Source: Methanobacteriota archaeon
Lineage (GTDB): Archaea; Thermoplasmatota; Poseidoniia; Poseidoniales; Thalassarchaeaceae
Assembly: GCA_002727275.1 (NCBI GenBank)
Contig: PBWO01000049.1
Coordinates: 1-22,548, forward strand
Length of the DNA stretch: 22,548 nucleotides
Reading direction: 5' to 3'
In this document: positions 1 through 8,223 of the stretch, one piece after another
Layout of the letters: each line of letters starts with the position of its first letter
Numbering within the stretch: the stretch's first letter is position 1
The notes under the pieces: generated by a model
Databases searched by the model: none
The model's input: the letters and a program-made list of their open reading frames with translations, nothing else
What the model was told of the DNA's origin: nothing
Translations under genes and position numbers: made by a program

Positions 1-2006
1 GGTCTCAGTAGCTGCGGCAGCAGTGGTGTCGAGGGTGAATGCGGTTAGAGTTAGGGCAGCTGCAGCGTTGCCAGCATCATCGGTGAAGGTGATTGTGCAG
101 GTATATGCTGCATCTCCTCCTGACGCTGTGAGTGTTACCGTGTTGGCACCTGAACTCATGTCAGAGGTTGAGCTTAGGCCGCAACCAGATGTTCCGCCAA
201 CTGCAATCGTACCTGCTTCTGCAACGCTGATGACCACATCTGGCGTAGTATCTGCGGTTGGAGTTGTGACAGCAGTTGTTTCAGTAGCAGCATTAGCAGA
301 CACGTCGACAGTGAAGGCAGTCAGAGTCAGAGCGGCTGCAGCGTTGCCAGCACTGTCTGTGAAAGTGATAGTACAAGTATAGGCTCCTGCGGCCATGTTG
401 CCACCTGCACCATTGGCATCAAGGGTGATTGTGTTAGCACCGGAGGCTACAGCGGTCTCAGAGCTGTCACAACCTGCAGTACCGCCAACTGCGATTGTTC
501 CGGCTTCAGCTACGTTGATGACAACATCTGGAGTCTGATCATTAGTTGGAGTAGTGACTGCAGTGGTCTCGGTAGCTGCTGCCACAGTCACGTCGATAGT
601 GAAGGCAGTCAGAGTCAGAGCGCTGGCAGCGTTGCCAGCACTGTCTGTGAAAGTGATAGTACAGGTATAGGTCCCTTCGGCCATGTTACCACCTGCACCG
701 TTGCTATCAAGGGTGATTGTGTTAGCACCGGAGGCTACAGCGGTCTCAGAGCTGTCACATCCGGATGTTCCGCCAACAGCAATTGTTCCAGCCTCAGCCA
801 CGTTGATGACAACATCTGGAGTCTGATCCTTGTTCGGAGTAGAGACTGCAGTGGTTTCGGTAGCTGCTGCAACTGTGGTATCGACTACGAATGTAGTCAG
901 AGTCAAGGCAGCAGCGGCAGTTCCTAGAGCATCGGTGAAGGTAACAGTACAGTCATTGTAAGTTCCGTCTGCCAGAACAGATGAGCCGTCGCCTTGGGTC
1001 AATGTAATAGTGTTGTCACCCGAGGAAACAGAACTGCTAGAGGAAGTTCCACAACTACCACCTACTGCAATGGTACCCGACTCGTCAACATTGATGACAA
1101 CATCTGGTGTGGTGTCTTTACCAGGGGTACTAACAGCAGTGGTTTCAGTAGCAGCATTAGCAGTGGCATCAATTGTGAAAGCCGTCAAAGTTAGTGCGCT
1201 GGCAGCGTTGCCAGCACTGTCTGTAAAGGTCACAGTACAGGTGTAAGCGCCGTCGTTCATGTTGCCGCCAGCACCATTGCTATCAAGGGTGATTGTGTTC
1301 GATCCGGAGGCTACAGCGGTCTCAGAGCTGTCACAACCTGCAGTACCGCCGATTGCTATTGTTCCCGCTTCGGCGACATTAATCACCACATCGGGAGTTT
1401 GGTCTTTAGTAGGAGTTGTTACTGCAGTTGATTCTGTGGCTGCGGCTACTGTCACATCTACGGTGAAAGCAGTGAGTGTTAGTGCGCTGGCAGCGTTGCC
1501 AGCACTGTCTGTGAAAGTGATAGTACAGGTATAGGTCCCTTCGGCCATGTTACCACCTGCACCATTGCCATCAAGGGTGATTGTGTTAGCACCCGAGGCT
1601 ACAGCGGTCTCAGAGCTGTCACACCCAGATGTTCCGCCAACAGCAATAGTTCCAGCTTCAGCTACGTTGATGACAACATCTGGAGTCTGATCGTTTGTTG
1701 GAGTAGTTACTGCAGTAGTCTCAGTTGCGGCGGCTGCAGTAGTGTCGACTACGAAAGTTGTCAATGTCACAGAACCAATGTTGCCAGCGGCGTCAGTGAC
1801 TCTGATTGCACAATTGGCATACGTTGCTGCTGCTAAGCTACCGCCTGAACTATCAGAATCTAAAGTTAGGGTTGTTGCAGACGAAGCCGCAATAGAAGAA
1901 GCGGTAGCGCTTCCAAATGTACAAGTTGCGTAAGAAAGATCTCCAGCTTCACCCGATGTAATCACAACATCTGGAGTCTGATCGTTTGTTGGAGTAGTGA
2001 CTGCAG
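1..2006 (-). repeat. Tandem 288-bp repeats encoding Ig-like domains
   Basis: The landmark GTAGTGACTGCAGT (plus-strand spelling, with variants) recurs at 263, 551, 839, 1127, 1415, 1703 and 1994. The spacing is exactly 288 bp, except 291 bp for the first-translated unit; the last unit at the left edge is 276 bp. There is a higher-order period of 864 bp: an 80-nt block is identical at 620-699 and 1484-1563, and further blocks match at 457/1321 and 764/1628. The frame is kept throughout. Confidence -1.
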
Positions 2007-2544
2007 TGGTCTCGGAGACCACAGGATCTGCAGTGTCTAAAGTGGCGAAGGCGACGGCTTGAGTTGCAGCTCCGTCGTCATTTGTAACATCCGCAAGAAT
2101 CTGGACGGTACCATCGCTAACTCCGGAAATGGCGTTAGCAGCGAAAGTCACAGTATAAGATCCGTCAGAGGATACAGCGTTGGTTGCAGAAACGCCTCCT
2201 ACCTGGACGGTGATAATACAGTCATCGCCGGCTTCGTCATCGCAATTATCGACAGCGTTGGTAGTAGTTCCAGTAACGGTGAATCCGTTGGTATCGGCTT
2301 CATCCTCGTTGATGTAGCCATCACCGCCAATTGTGGTAATGCTGATGGTAGGGTTAGCAAAACGCTTCTCTGCCGTATCTTCCAGAGCGCTACCGCTAGC
2401 GCTACCGCTATCGGCAAAATGGCCAGAAACCATGATCAAAGCAATCGCAGCGGCGAGGCCAATTGCGATGTTCCTCAAGTCAGTCGTTCTAAGCCCAATA
2501 GCGGCATTGTCGTTCTCATTTGTTCTAAGCATGGCTGCAACCAT
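1..2544 (-). CDS. Large secreted Ig-like tandem-repeat surface protein (3' end outside window)
   Basis: An open frame runs from an ATG at 2544 to the left edge (848 codons, no stop), so the C-terminus is missing. An in-frame TAA lies just upstream; a second in-frame ATG at 2532 (MLRTNEND...) is an equally good start. A hydrophobic stretch at about residues 24-40 (IAIGLAAAIALIMVSG) is probably a signal peptide or anchor. Next comes one divergent Ig-like domain containing DGYINEDEADTNGF, then seven tandem Ig-like units of about 96 residues. Each unit opens TETTAVTTPTNDQTPDVVI and ends in YTCTITFTDSAGNAA. Most units have two Cys, one in GCDSS and one in YTCTI, that could form a disulfide. Repeats of this style occur in bacterial Ig-like (Big) surface adhesins, so an adhesin or cell-wall role is inferred. 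Nothing catalytic is visible. Confidence is high for the CDS and fold class, low for function. Confidence -1.
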   Translation of the reverse strand, partial: MVAAMLRTNENDNAAIGLRTTDLRNIAIGLAAAIALIMVSGHFADSGSASGSALEDTAEKRFANPTISITTIGGDGYINEDEADTNGFTVTGTTTNAVDNCDDEAGDDCIITVQVGGVSATNAVSSDGSYTVTFAANAISGVSDGTVQILADVTNDDGAATQAVAFATLDTADPVVSETTAVTTPTNDQTPDVVITSGEAGDLSYATCTFGSATASSIAASSATTLTLDSDSSGGSLAAATYANCAIRVTDAAGNIGSVTLTTFVVDTTAAAATETTAVTTPTNDQTPDVVINVAEAGTIAVGGTSGCDSSETAVASGANTITLDGNGAGGNMAEGTYTCTITFTDSAGNAASALTLTAFTVDVTVAAATESTAVTTPTKDQTPDVVINVAEAGTIAIGGTAGCDSSETAVASGSNTITLDSNGAGGNMNDGAYTCTVTFTDSAGNAASALTLTAFTIDATANAATETTAVSTPGKDTTPDVVINVDESGTIAVGGSCGTSSSSSVSSGDNTITLTQGDGSSVLADGTYNDCTVTFTDALGTAAAALTLTTFVVDTTVAAATETTAVSTPNKDQTPDVVINVAEAGTIAVGGTSGCDSSETAVASGANTITLDSNGAGGNMAEGTYTCTITFTDSAGNAASALTLTAFTIDVTVAAATETTAVTTPTNDQTPDVVINVAEAGTIAVGGTAGCDSSETAVASGANTITLDANGAGGNMAAGAYTCTITFTDSAGNAAAALTLTAFTVDVSANAATETTAVTTPTADTTPDVVISVAEAGTIAVGGTSGCGLSSTSDMSSGANTVTLTASGGDAAYTCTITFTDDAGNAAAALTLTAFTLDTTAAAATET

Positions 2545-2581
2545 GTTGCGTCTGAGGTCTTACCATCATTTAGAACATTTC

Positions 2582-2608
2582 GGAGCCCACCCTATAGGGT
2601 GGGTCTCC
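2582..2608. promoter_or_regulatory. Perfect palindrome in gene leader
   Basis: The 18-bp perfect palindrome CCCACCCTATAGGGTGGG spans 2586-2603. Outer arms GGAG/CTCC extend it with a one-base bulge, so RNA from the minus strand could form an 11-bp stem with a TATA loop. It sits about 26 bp downstream of the TATA-like element of the Ig-repeat gene, where transcription would be expected to start, and 42-54 bp before the candidate ATGs. It could be an operator or a 5' leader hairpin. A close relative lies upstream of the next surface-protein gene at 8164-8179. Confidence -1.
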
Positions 2609-2616
2609 TAAATGGG

Positions 2617-2638
2617 GGCCGATAATATAAGTTGAATC
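2617..2638 (-). promoter_or_regulatory. TATA-like element with TTATCGGCC motif, Ig-repeat gene
   Basis: On the minus strand this reads GATT, nine bases containing CTTATA, then TTATCGGCC. The TTATATTA core resembles an archaeal TATA box and lies about 82-94 bp before the candidate start codons. TTATCGGCC recurs three more times in the window, always in non-coding DNA and always in this orientation, which suggests a specific regulatory or promoter element. Confidence -1.
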
Positions 2639-2679
2639 TAAACAAAAACTGCGATTAGGTGCTGCAAAGTAAAGATTTG

Positions 2680-2688
2680 GGCCGATAA
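2680..2688 (-). promoter_or_regulatory. TTATCGGCC motif, second copy
   Basis: This is an exact copy of the nine-base motif, 63 bp upstream of the first copy. It is preceded on the minus strand by AT-rich sequence (CTTTATTGTCAA). This copy lacks the GATW element 13 bases upstream that the other three share. It may be a second promoter or binding site for the Ig-repeat gene. Confidence -1.
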
Positions 2689-2979
2689 TTGACAATAAAG
2701 TACCACCCTGAAACCGATGTACTAAGAGCATGTTTTTGATTTCGCCGTGGAGGTCTTTGAATTGTTCTGTAAAGGATGTTATTGAGCTGTGCCTGGATTA
2801 GTTGGATCTCGAATGTTGGTGTATTTTGATAGGGAGAAAAATTCTTCATTATTTGTGGTCAAATTTCGTATTTTACTTATAAATAAAAGCAAGCAAATTA
2901 GGACAATATTGAGGTCAAAATAGGGGGTATTTGACACCATATCCTGGTATTTATTGTAGACATAACGGGCACTTCGAGA

Positions 2980-3001
2980 GGCCGATAAGACTGTTTCAAT
3001 C
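2980..3001 (-). promoter_or_regulatory. TTATCGGCC motif, third copy
   Basis: The minus strand reads GATT, nine bases (GAAACAGTC), then TTATCGGCC, with the same 13-base spacing as the copies at 2617 and 8224. It lies about 440 bp upstream of the Ig-repeat start and about 120 bp past the stop of the next gene, so its target is unclear. Confidence -1.
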
Positions 3002-3062
3002 GTTATCAACGGTAGGCAATCTCTCGCGTGCGCGCGCAATCAGGAATTGTGGAGAATGTTGT

Positions 3063-3104
3063 CCGGACCCCGTCAGGGCTCCCAAGGAGCCCCGAACGGG
3101 CCGG
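3063..3104 (-). terminator. GC-rich hairpin downstream of TSP3 protein gene
   Basis: Nested arms CCGG, CCCGT and GGGCTCC pair across a CAA loop with GGAGCCC, ACGGG and CCGG, giving a 16-bp interrupted stem. It lies 15 bp past the stop codon of the minus-strand gene. No oligo-T run follows on the minus strand, so it is not a classic archaeal U-rich terminator. It may stabilise the mRNA 3' end. A smaller hairpin, CGAGGA-TTAG-TCCTCG at 3113-3128, encloses the stop codon itself. Confidence -1.
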
Positions 3105-3118
3105 TTATGTCTCGAGGA

Positions 3119-6100
3119 TTAGTCCTCGTCTTCGTCATCGAGGGCTTCGTCGATGGCCTCATCGAGGTCCTCGTCTTCAAGGAATTCCTCGGTGTAATCG
3201 GCATCCTCATCGAAGTCATCATCATCCTCGCCACCGGTTGCACGGCGTGCGATTACGATAAGTCCTACAATAGCTAGGAATGCTGCCACGAATGGCATTG
3301 GCTCGGCCTGGAAGTCATCCATGAAGGTTAGTGGTGTACCCTTGTCGCCTGCACCGTCGCCATCAGCATCGTGCTTCTCATTTGGATCGCGTGGGAAGGA
3401 GTCCTCGCACAAATCTGCATCACACACAACGTTGTCTGCGTCTGCAGGGTTGGGAGCTCCGTCGTTATCCCAATCAGGGTCTAGGGCGTCACAAACACCG
3501 TCTCCAACGGTTCCTGTGTCATCATCTGTACCCCACTCTCCATCTGGACCAGCAGTAGCGTCTGCACCTGGGTCGTTGTCAACAGGCACGACGTTAGCGT
3601 TCATTGGGTCTCCATAGCCGCCTGCAGCAGCACAGATAGCCTCTGTAACATCCAGCCATCCGTCACCATCATCGTCGTTGTCGGCATTATCTCCCATGCC
3701 ATCACCATCGAGATCGTTGCTCTCGGACGGGTTCATTGGGAAGTCGTCATCGATGTCTAGTGTGCCATCGTTGTCGTCATCTGGGTCAACAATGTCACAC
3801 TGATGATCGCGGTCGTTGTCATCAGGAACAGAGAAGGTGTCCATTGGGTCAGTGCCACAGTTTGGCTCCTCAGAGTCCAACCAGCCGTCGTTATCATCGT
3901 CTGTGTCAGTGTAGTCACCAGTACCATCGCCGTCGAAATCGGTGTACTCAGTGGCATCGTATGGGAACGCATCGTCTATGTCTGCCCAGCCGTCACCATC
4001 GTCGTCAGTATCGACCTTGTCGCAAATACCATCGCCATCATAGTCGTCAGGGACTGAATCAGCATCTAGCGAATCTGAACCACAGACGTCTTCCTCGGCA
4101 TCGGTCCAAGCGTCACCATCATCATTCAGGTCCGCGTTGTCTCCTACGCCATCGCCATCAGTGTCAACCCACTCACTGGAGTCTAGAGGGAATGCATCAT
4201 CAACATCGAGGACGATGTCATTGTCGTCATCTGTGTCTTCATTGTCTCCGAAGCCATCGCCATCAGTGTCAACCCACTCTAATGGGTCCTGCGGGAAGGC
4301 GTCAACATCATTGTCATATCCATCACCGTCTAGATCCATGTCCTCTGGGTCACAAATGCCGTCAAGGTCCTGGTCTACAGGTATACTAGTGAGATCAAAT
4401 GGATCGGATAGACAGGATGCTTCAGTTTCATCATCATAGCCGTCATTGTCATCATCGAGGTCAGCATTGTCTCCAACACCGTCAAGATCGTTGTCGGCCC
4501 ACTCAGAAGCATTCATTGGGAATACATCGAAGATATCGTCGTAGCCATCACCGTCGTCATCGGGGTCAACAAAGTCACACACACCATCGCCATCAAAATC
4601 ATCGGGGAAGAAGTTCGGATCCAGCGGATCTGTCAAACAATCAACCTCGTCCGAGTTATTCCATCCATCGCCATCCAAGTCATTGTCAGCATTGTCTCCA
4701 ATACCATCGCCGTCTAGGTCAGAAGACTCGTTAGCATCGTTCGGGAACGCATCATTGGAGTCAAGAACGCCGTCGCCATCTGTATCGGAATCTAACGTGT
4801 CGCAAATTCCATCAGCATCAGTGTCCTGAGGGACGCTACTGTTGTCGTAAGGGTCGGTTCCACAGGATACTTCCATGTCATCGTACCATCCATCGCCATC
4901 TGCGTCAAGAGTATGGAAAGTCACTGTGAAGTTGTAGTCAGTAACTCCTCCCGGGTTAGCGTATAGGTATCCAGCCCAGTTCCTAGCTCCGACCATGAAT
5001 GATTCTCCACCAAAGTAACTTGTACTCTGGTTAGTGGACCAGCACATTGGGTTCATTCCGTAGTAGACATAGGTGTTCGCTGGCAATGGACTGGAAGCAG
5101 ATCCATACAAATCCATAATCATCAGAACGCTACCTGCTCCGGATGGACCATACTGCCTACCGCCGTGCTCTAAGCAGACATTGAATCCGTAGTTGGCAGG
5201 GACATCGAATGTGTACCGGTCAGTAGTGTCAACGGTTGGGTGATTCCATCCTTGCCACTCTAGAGTATCTCCTGTCTGGTTGATGTATGTGTTTACATGG
5301 ACAGCGTCTGCAGCTCCGGAGCCGGCATCAAGGCTTGAGTTTGCATCGTTCTGTACGCCACCCAATAGGTTACTGAGCGACAAGAAATTGATGTCCATAG
5401 TATAGGTCATGTGGGTAGAAGCGAAGGAGTATACGCGCAATACTGCCCAGCCTCCCTGTGAGAACCAGAGGCCTGTATTGCCAGTAAGGCCACCACTAGC
5501 GTTGTACTGCTGTGAAACGTAGTACGCAGGGTTGGCAGGTGACTGACAAGGTATGCTCTGAACCTGACACTTGAACATGTATGCGTAGACTGTACCACCG
5601 TGCGGAGTCCACGAAACATTCCACTCGAGATACTTGCCTACTGGGATATTGATTAGGTAGTGATCGTATGGATCTAACGAACTGTCAATCCATCCAGTGC
5701 ATGTTCCACCAGTGTCATTTGCATCTCCGTTTGCATCAATCTGGTTTGAGTTATTCAGCCATGTCCAGTCATCCCAATTTGCGCTGTAAATTACATCGCC
5801 CGCATCAACGCCCATTCCGCAATCATCCTCTGGATCCGGATCGGTGTCTGTCGTAATCAAATCGATATCCATCGTGTACGCACCAGCACCACGATCGGTT
5901 GTGATGACGATGTATATGTCTTGGCCGCCGTATGAAGGCATGACCCAAAGATCTTCAGGATTGTAGTTGTAAGCAGTTGTGATTGTCGATAGAGAAGTGC
6001 CTGATAGAACGCGAGCCATTCTGACATCGATATCATTCTCTGCAGGGAAATTAACTACCAAGTGTATACCGTAATTCTGTGGTACGTAAATCTTGTACTG

Positions 6101-8101
6101 GTCATACATATCATCGTAGTCGTGCCCGTGTCCTGTGTAAGTGTTATTCACAGTAGGTAGGGTCACAGCACCAGAAACCGAGTAACTCGAGTCTCCTGCG
6201 TCTACACCTGAGCCAGCATCGTTAGATGGGTTAGTCCAGCCCTCAGACTGGTTGTAAATCTCCCAAGTTAGAGTGTAGTTGTATTCTTGATCATCTACTA
6301 GATTTCCAACATCAACCCTTAGCCACGCGGTTGAAGCTGAGGAAAGATCGTACCTCCAATAGTATGACTCATTGGTTGATACGGCCTGCGTACCAAAGTA
6401 AGAGCTTACAGAGCTAGAAACGGTGTATTGGCTTCCAAATCTGCTCATGTACTGGTATAGCATTAGATAGTCAGATGAGTCATCCTTTGTCCATTCCAAC
6501 TTCGCCCAAAGACCGTGGTTTGCTGGAACAGAGAATTCGAACCAATCTTCAGCATCTACTGAATCAGGACCATCGCAAATCATTCCGGTAACAGAGCCAC
6601 TCATTGCCGATAGGACCATGGGTCCTGCGGTCCTAGTATTGGCTGCGTCGGAACCAGTTCCATCGTACACTCCTGAACCAACATCAGCTCCATCATCCTG
6701 GAACCAGCATGGTGGGAAAACAGAGGGGCTCAGAGTAAGAGTCAGTTGGTATCCAGAGGCTGGATCAGTTGAAGTCCAACTGTAGTAACTGACCTTGGCA
6801 TAGACTGTTATGTCTTCACCGAGTGAAGATAGGTCGATGACCTCTGGTTGGCTGTAATATGAAGCAGCAAACAGAGAAGTAAGAGCCGCATCAGTGTAGA
6901 CTCTCAAATCCAAATCGACGTTCTGATCCCAATCTAAGGCAATTGAGCCGAACGTGCCCGCAGGGACCACAATAGCGTAAGTGTCCGAGAGATCTGTAGT
7001 GCCGACAACACCGTAGGTTGAGACTACGTTGTTAGCCAAAGAACCAGTCAACATACCCGAAACTGCTGGAGTCAGAGAAGCCCAATAGGCCTCAATTCCT
7101 CCATCAGAGTAGATATCTGTGGTGCTTGCCGTGCATACATCCGGACCTGTGAATCCTGCAACATACAGTCCACTGCCATCCATGTTAGGGATGAAACCAT
7201 CGTATCGTGCAATTGAAGCAGATTGGGTACCAGAAGTACAGGTGACTGTCAGAGTGGACTCGGTATCAGCATAGTTGTCATAGTTGATGAATAGGCCAAA
7301 AGACTCTCCTGAAGCGAGAGTTTTGGTACCAGAATCTACACCATTGTTAACCGATTGAGGCACTTGGCAGAAAGTTCCACCATATCGCTGACATGCACCA
7401 ACATATGTGTCTCCATTATCCCAAGTTGACATTCCGGCTGAGAATTGAGCAGTTCCATCGCCATAGTTTCCTCCATCAGATGGCCATGTAGTAATGTCCA
7501 TCCTGTAGTCACTAGAATATCCATATGTGGACTTACAGTAATTGCCGTAGCAGTCCAGATAGATGTTGATTAGGGAATTACTCACTGAATTGCCCAGAGT
7601 AGTGAGTGTGGATCCCGAATAGGCTCCATAGCCGAAACTAGAGTAGCCTCCGTATGAGCTAGTCATGCCATCTGCACCAAGAGCGGCATACATCATCATA
7701 CCAGTGTGATTCCATGAAATTGTTACATTGACGCCATATCCCCACGGCACCCAAATGGAATACACATCGTCGTCGTCCAGTCCGGAGCTTGCCGAACCAA
7801 ATCCATCCATATAACCGTAGAATGTGGTAGTGACCTCACTAGAACCATAATCAACGTAAGAGGATAGGTTGGCTACCGGACAAGTACCGGTCCCACCAGG
7901 ACATACCTCATTACGAGCATTATACCCGCCAGCATCGAGACCTAAACAGGCATCGTATCCCTGACAAGGATTGGCGGCTACCTCCTCCTTGGCTGGAACT
8001 ACCTCCAATTCAGCGGGCGGACCCGTCTGCATCAGGGGCAGAGCAATTGCGGCAATCATCAGTACTACTAGACAAACAGAGCGTGGGGCGTTCTCGTTCA
8101 T
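3119..8101 (-). CDS. Giant secreted PPC-like/TSP3-repeat protein with C-terminal membrane anchor
   Basis: 1660 residues from ATG 8101. The frame extends to a TTG at 8161, but the ATG gives a proper signal peptide (MNENAPRSVCLVVLMIAAIALPLM). Residues about 100-1065 hold roughly six beta-rich modules resembling bacterial pre-peptidase C-terminal (PPC) domains. Their core is D-x-Y-x-I-x-VP-x-x-YG (for example DQYKIYVPQNYG near 668), and several open with a DAGSGVDAGD-type header. Residues about 1065-1585 are TSP3 calcium-binding repeats (DTDGDGVGDNAD) with Cys pairs in CGTDP...GICD. A transmembrane helix follows at about 1603-1620 (FVAAFLAIVGLIVIARR), then an almost wholly Asp/Glu tail of about 35 residues. 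It is predicted to be a calcium-stiffened stalk on the cell surface holding beta-sandwich heads outward. Ligand and function are unknown, and no catalytic motif was seen. Confidence -1.
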   Translation of the reverse strand: MNENAPRSVCLVVLMIAAIALPLMQTGPPAELEVVPAKEEVAANPCQGYDACLGLDAGGYNARNEVCPGGTGTCPVANLSSYVDYGSSEVTTTFYGYMDGFGSASSGLDDDDVYSIWVPWGYGVNVTISWNHTGMMMYAALGADGMTSSYGGYSSFGYGAYSGSTLTTLGNSVSNSLINIYLDCYGNYCKSTYGYSSDYRMDITTWPSDGGNYGDGTAQFSAGMSTWDNGDTYVGACQRYGGTFCQVPQSVNNGVDSGTKTLASGESFGLFINYDNYADTESTLTVTCTSGTQSASIARYDGFIPNMDGSGLYVAGFTGPDVCTASTTDIYSDGGIEAYWASLTPAVSGMLTGSLANNVVSTYGVVGTTDLSDTYAIVVPAGTFGSIALDWDQNVDLDLRVYTDAALTSLFAASYYSQPEVIDLSSLGEDITVYAKVSYYSWTSTDPASGYQLTLTLSPSVFPPCWFQDDGADVGSGVYDGTGSDAANTRTAGPMVLSAMSGSVTGMICDGPDSVDAEDWFEFSVPANHGLWAKLEWTKDDSSDYLMLYQYMSRFGSQYTVSSSVSSYFGTQAVSTNESYYWRYDLSSASTAWLRVDVGNLVDDQEYNYTLTWEIYNQSEGWTNPSNDAGSGVDAGDSSYSVSGAVTLPTVNNTYTGHGHDYDDMYDQYKIYVPQNYGIHLVVNFPAENDIDVRMARVLSGTSLSTITTAYNYNPEDLWVMPSYGGQDIYIVITTDRGAGAYTMDIDLITTDTDPDPEDDCGMGVDAGDVIYSANWDDWTWLNNSNQIDANGDANDTGGTCTGWIDSSLDPYDHYLINIPVGKYLEWNVSWTPHGGTVYAYMFKCQVQSIPCQSPANPAYYVSQQYNASGGLTGNTGLWFSQGGWAVLRVYSFASTHMTYTMDINFLSLSNLLGGVQNDANSSLDAGSGAADAVHVNTYINQTGDTLEWQGWNHPTVDTTDRYTFDVPANYGFNVCLEHGGRQYGPSGAGSVLMIMDLYGSASSPLPANTYVYYGMNPMCWSTNQSTSYFGGESFMVGARNWAGYLYANPGGVTDYNFTVTFHTLDADGDGWYDDMEVSCGTDPYDNSSVPQDTDADGICDTLDSDTDGDGVLDSNDAFPNDANESSDLDGDGIGDNADNDLDGDGWNNSDEVDCLTDPLDPNFFPDDFDGDGVCDFVDPDDDGDGYDDIFDVFPMNASEWADNDLDGVGDNADLDDDNDGYDDETEASCLSDPFDLTSIPVDQDLDGICDPEDMDLDGDGYDNDVDAFPQDPLEWVDTDGDGFGDNEDTDDDNDIVLDVDDAFPLDSSEWVDTDGDGVGDNADLNDDGDAWTDAEEDVCGSDSLDADSVPDDYDGDGICDKVDTDDDGDGWADIDDAFPYDATEYTDFDGDGTGDYTDTDDDNDGWLDSEEPNCGTDPMDTFSVPDDNDRDHQCDIVDPDDDNDGTLDIDDDFPMNPSESNDLDGDGMGDNADNDDDGDGWLDVTEAICAAAGGYGDPMNANVVPVDNDPGADATAGPDGEWGTDDDTGTVGDGVCDALDPDWDNDGAPNPADADNVVCDADLCEDSFPRDPNEKHDADGDGAGDKGTPLTFMDDFQAEPMPFVAAFLAIVGLIVIARRATGGEDDDDFDEDADYTEEFLEDEDLDEAIDEALDDEDED
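3347..4909 (-). repeat. TSP3-coding repeat array (larger protein)
   Basis: Imperfect DNA repeats, seen on the plus strand as recurring GTCATCATC, CCATCGCCATC and similar blocks, encode about 520 residues of alternating Asp-rich loops. A composite unit of about 75-80 residues contains a Cys-bearing half (CGTDP...SVPDDxDGDGICD) and a half with DAFPxDxxEWxDTDGDG. The last unit is interrupted by a non-TSP3 insertion near residues 1490-1540. Confidence -1.
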
Positions 8102-8134
8102 GGGCGTCACTAGCGTGCATGAGGCGATGTGAAT

Positions 8135-8143
8135 GATATAATC
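8135..8143 (-). promoter_or_regulatory. Candidate TATA box for the PPC-like/TSP3 gene
   Basis: The minus strand reads GATTATATC, centred about 37 bp before the ATG at 8101. A start site 25-26 bp downstream would leave a leader of only about 11 nt, consistent with short-leader or leaderless archaeal mRNAs. A weak GTGA lies 7 nt before the ATG. The further upstream TTATCGGCC element could provide an alternative start. Confidence -1.
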
Positions 8144-8163
8144 GTGTCGTAAGATGCTCAAAC

Positions 8164-8179
8164 CACCCCTATAGGGGTG
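8164..8179. promoter_or_regulatory. Perfect palindrome upstream of PPC-like/TSP3 gene
   Basis: CACCCCTATAGGGGTG is a 16-bp perfect palindrome centred 70 bp before the ATG at 8101. It shares the ACCC(C)TATAGGG(G)T core with the palindrome at 2586-2603 before the Ig-repeat gene. It could be an operator for a shared regulator or a leader hairpin. Confidence -1.
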
Positions 8180-8223
8180 TGAATACCAGAATTTCGTTGA
8201 AATCGGTTAATTGGCCATTTTCT

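Larger units (their letters stand above)
2545..3062. other. AT-rich intergenic region, no convincing gene
   Basis: This gap between the Ig-repeat gene and the TSP3 protein gene is richer in A+T than its surroundings. Besides the motifs listed separately it holds a TATA-like CTTATAAATAAAAG at about 2876-2889 with no recognisable gene downstream, and an alternating purine-pyrimidine run CGCGTGCGCGCGCA at 3025-3038. Open frames of 60-90 codons exist on both strands but show no domain, no homology I recognise and no clear start signal. An unannotated small RNA cannot be excluded. Confidence -1.

Noticed and set aside
1..2006. Regular repeat array considered as CRISPR
   Set aside because: The period is 288 bp with continuous in-frame coding and no short repeat/spacer alternation.
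2059..2625. 188-codon plus-strand open frame
   Set aside because: It lies antisense to the N-terminus of the Ig-repeat gene and runs across its leader palindrome. The minus frame shows a signal peptide and domain repeats; this one shows nothing.
2779..3039. 86-codon minus-strand open frame with a hydrophobic segment in the intergenic region
   Set aside because: It has no convincing start, no ribosome site and no recognisable family. Its hydrophobic run (IVLICLLLFI) is explained by AT-rich composition.
3736..4389. 217-codon plus-strand open frame rich in His and Arg
   Set aside because: It is the antisense shadow of Asp-rich TSP3 codons (GAT/GAC read backwards give ATC/GTC and shifted CAT/CGT). 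It has no start signal or domain.
8102..8161. TTG-initiated 20-residue extension of the larger stalk protein
   Set aside because: It would place charged and polar residues ahead of a normal signal peptide and run through the TATA-like element; ATG 8101 is the better start.
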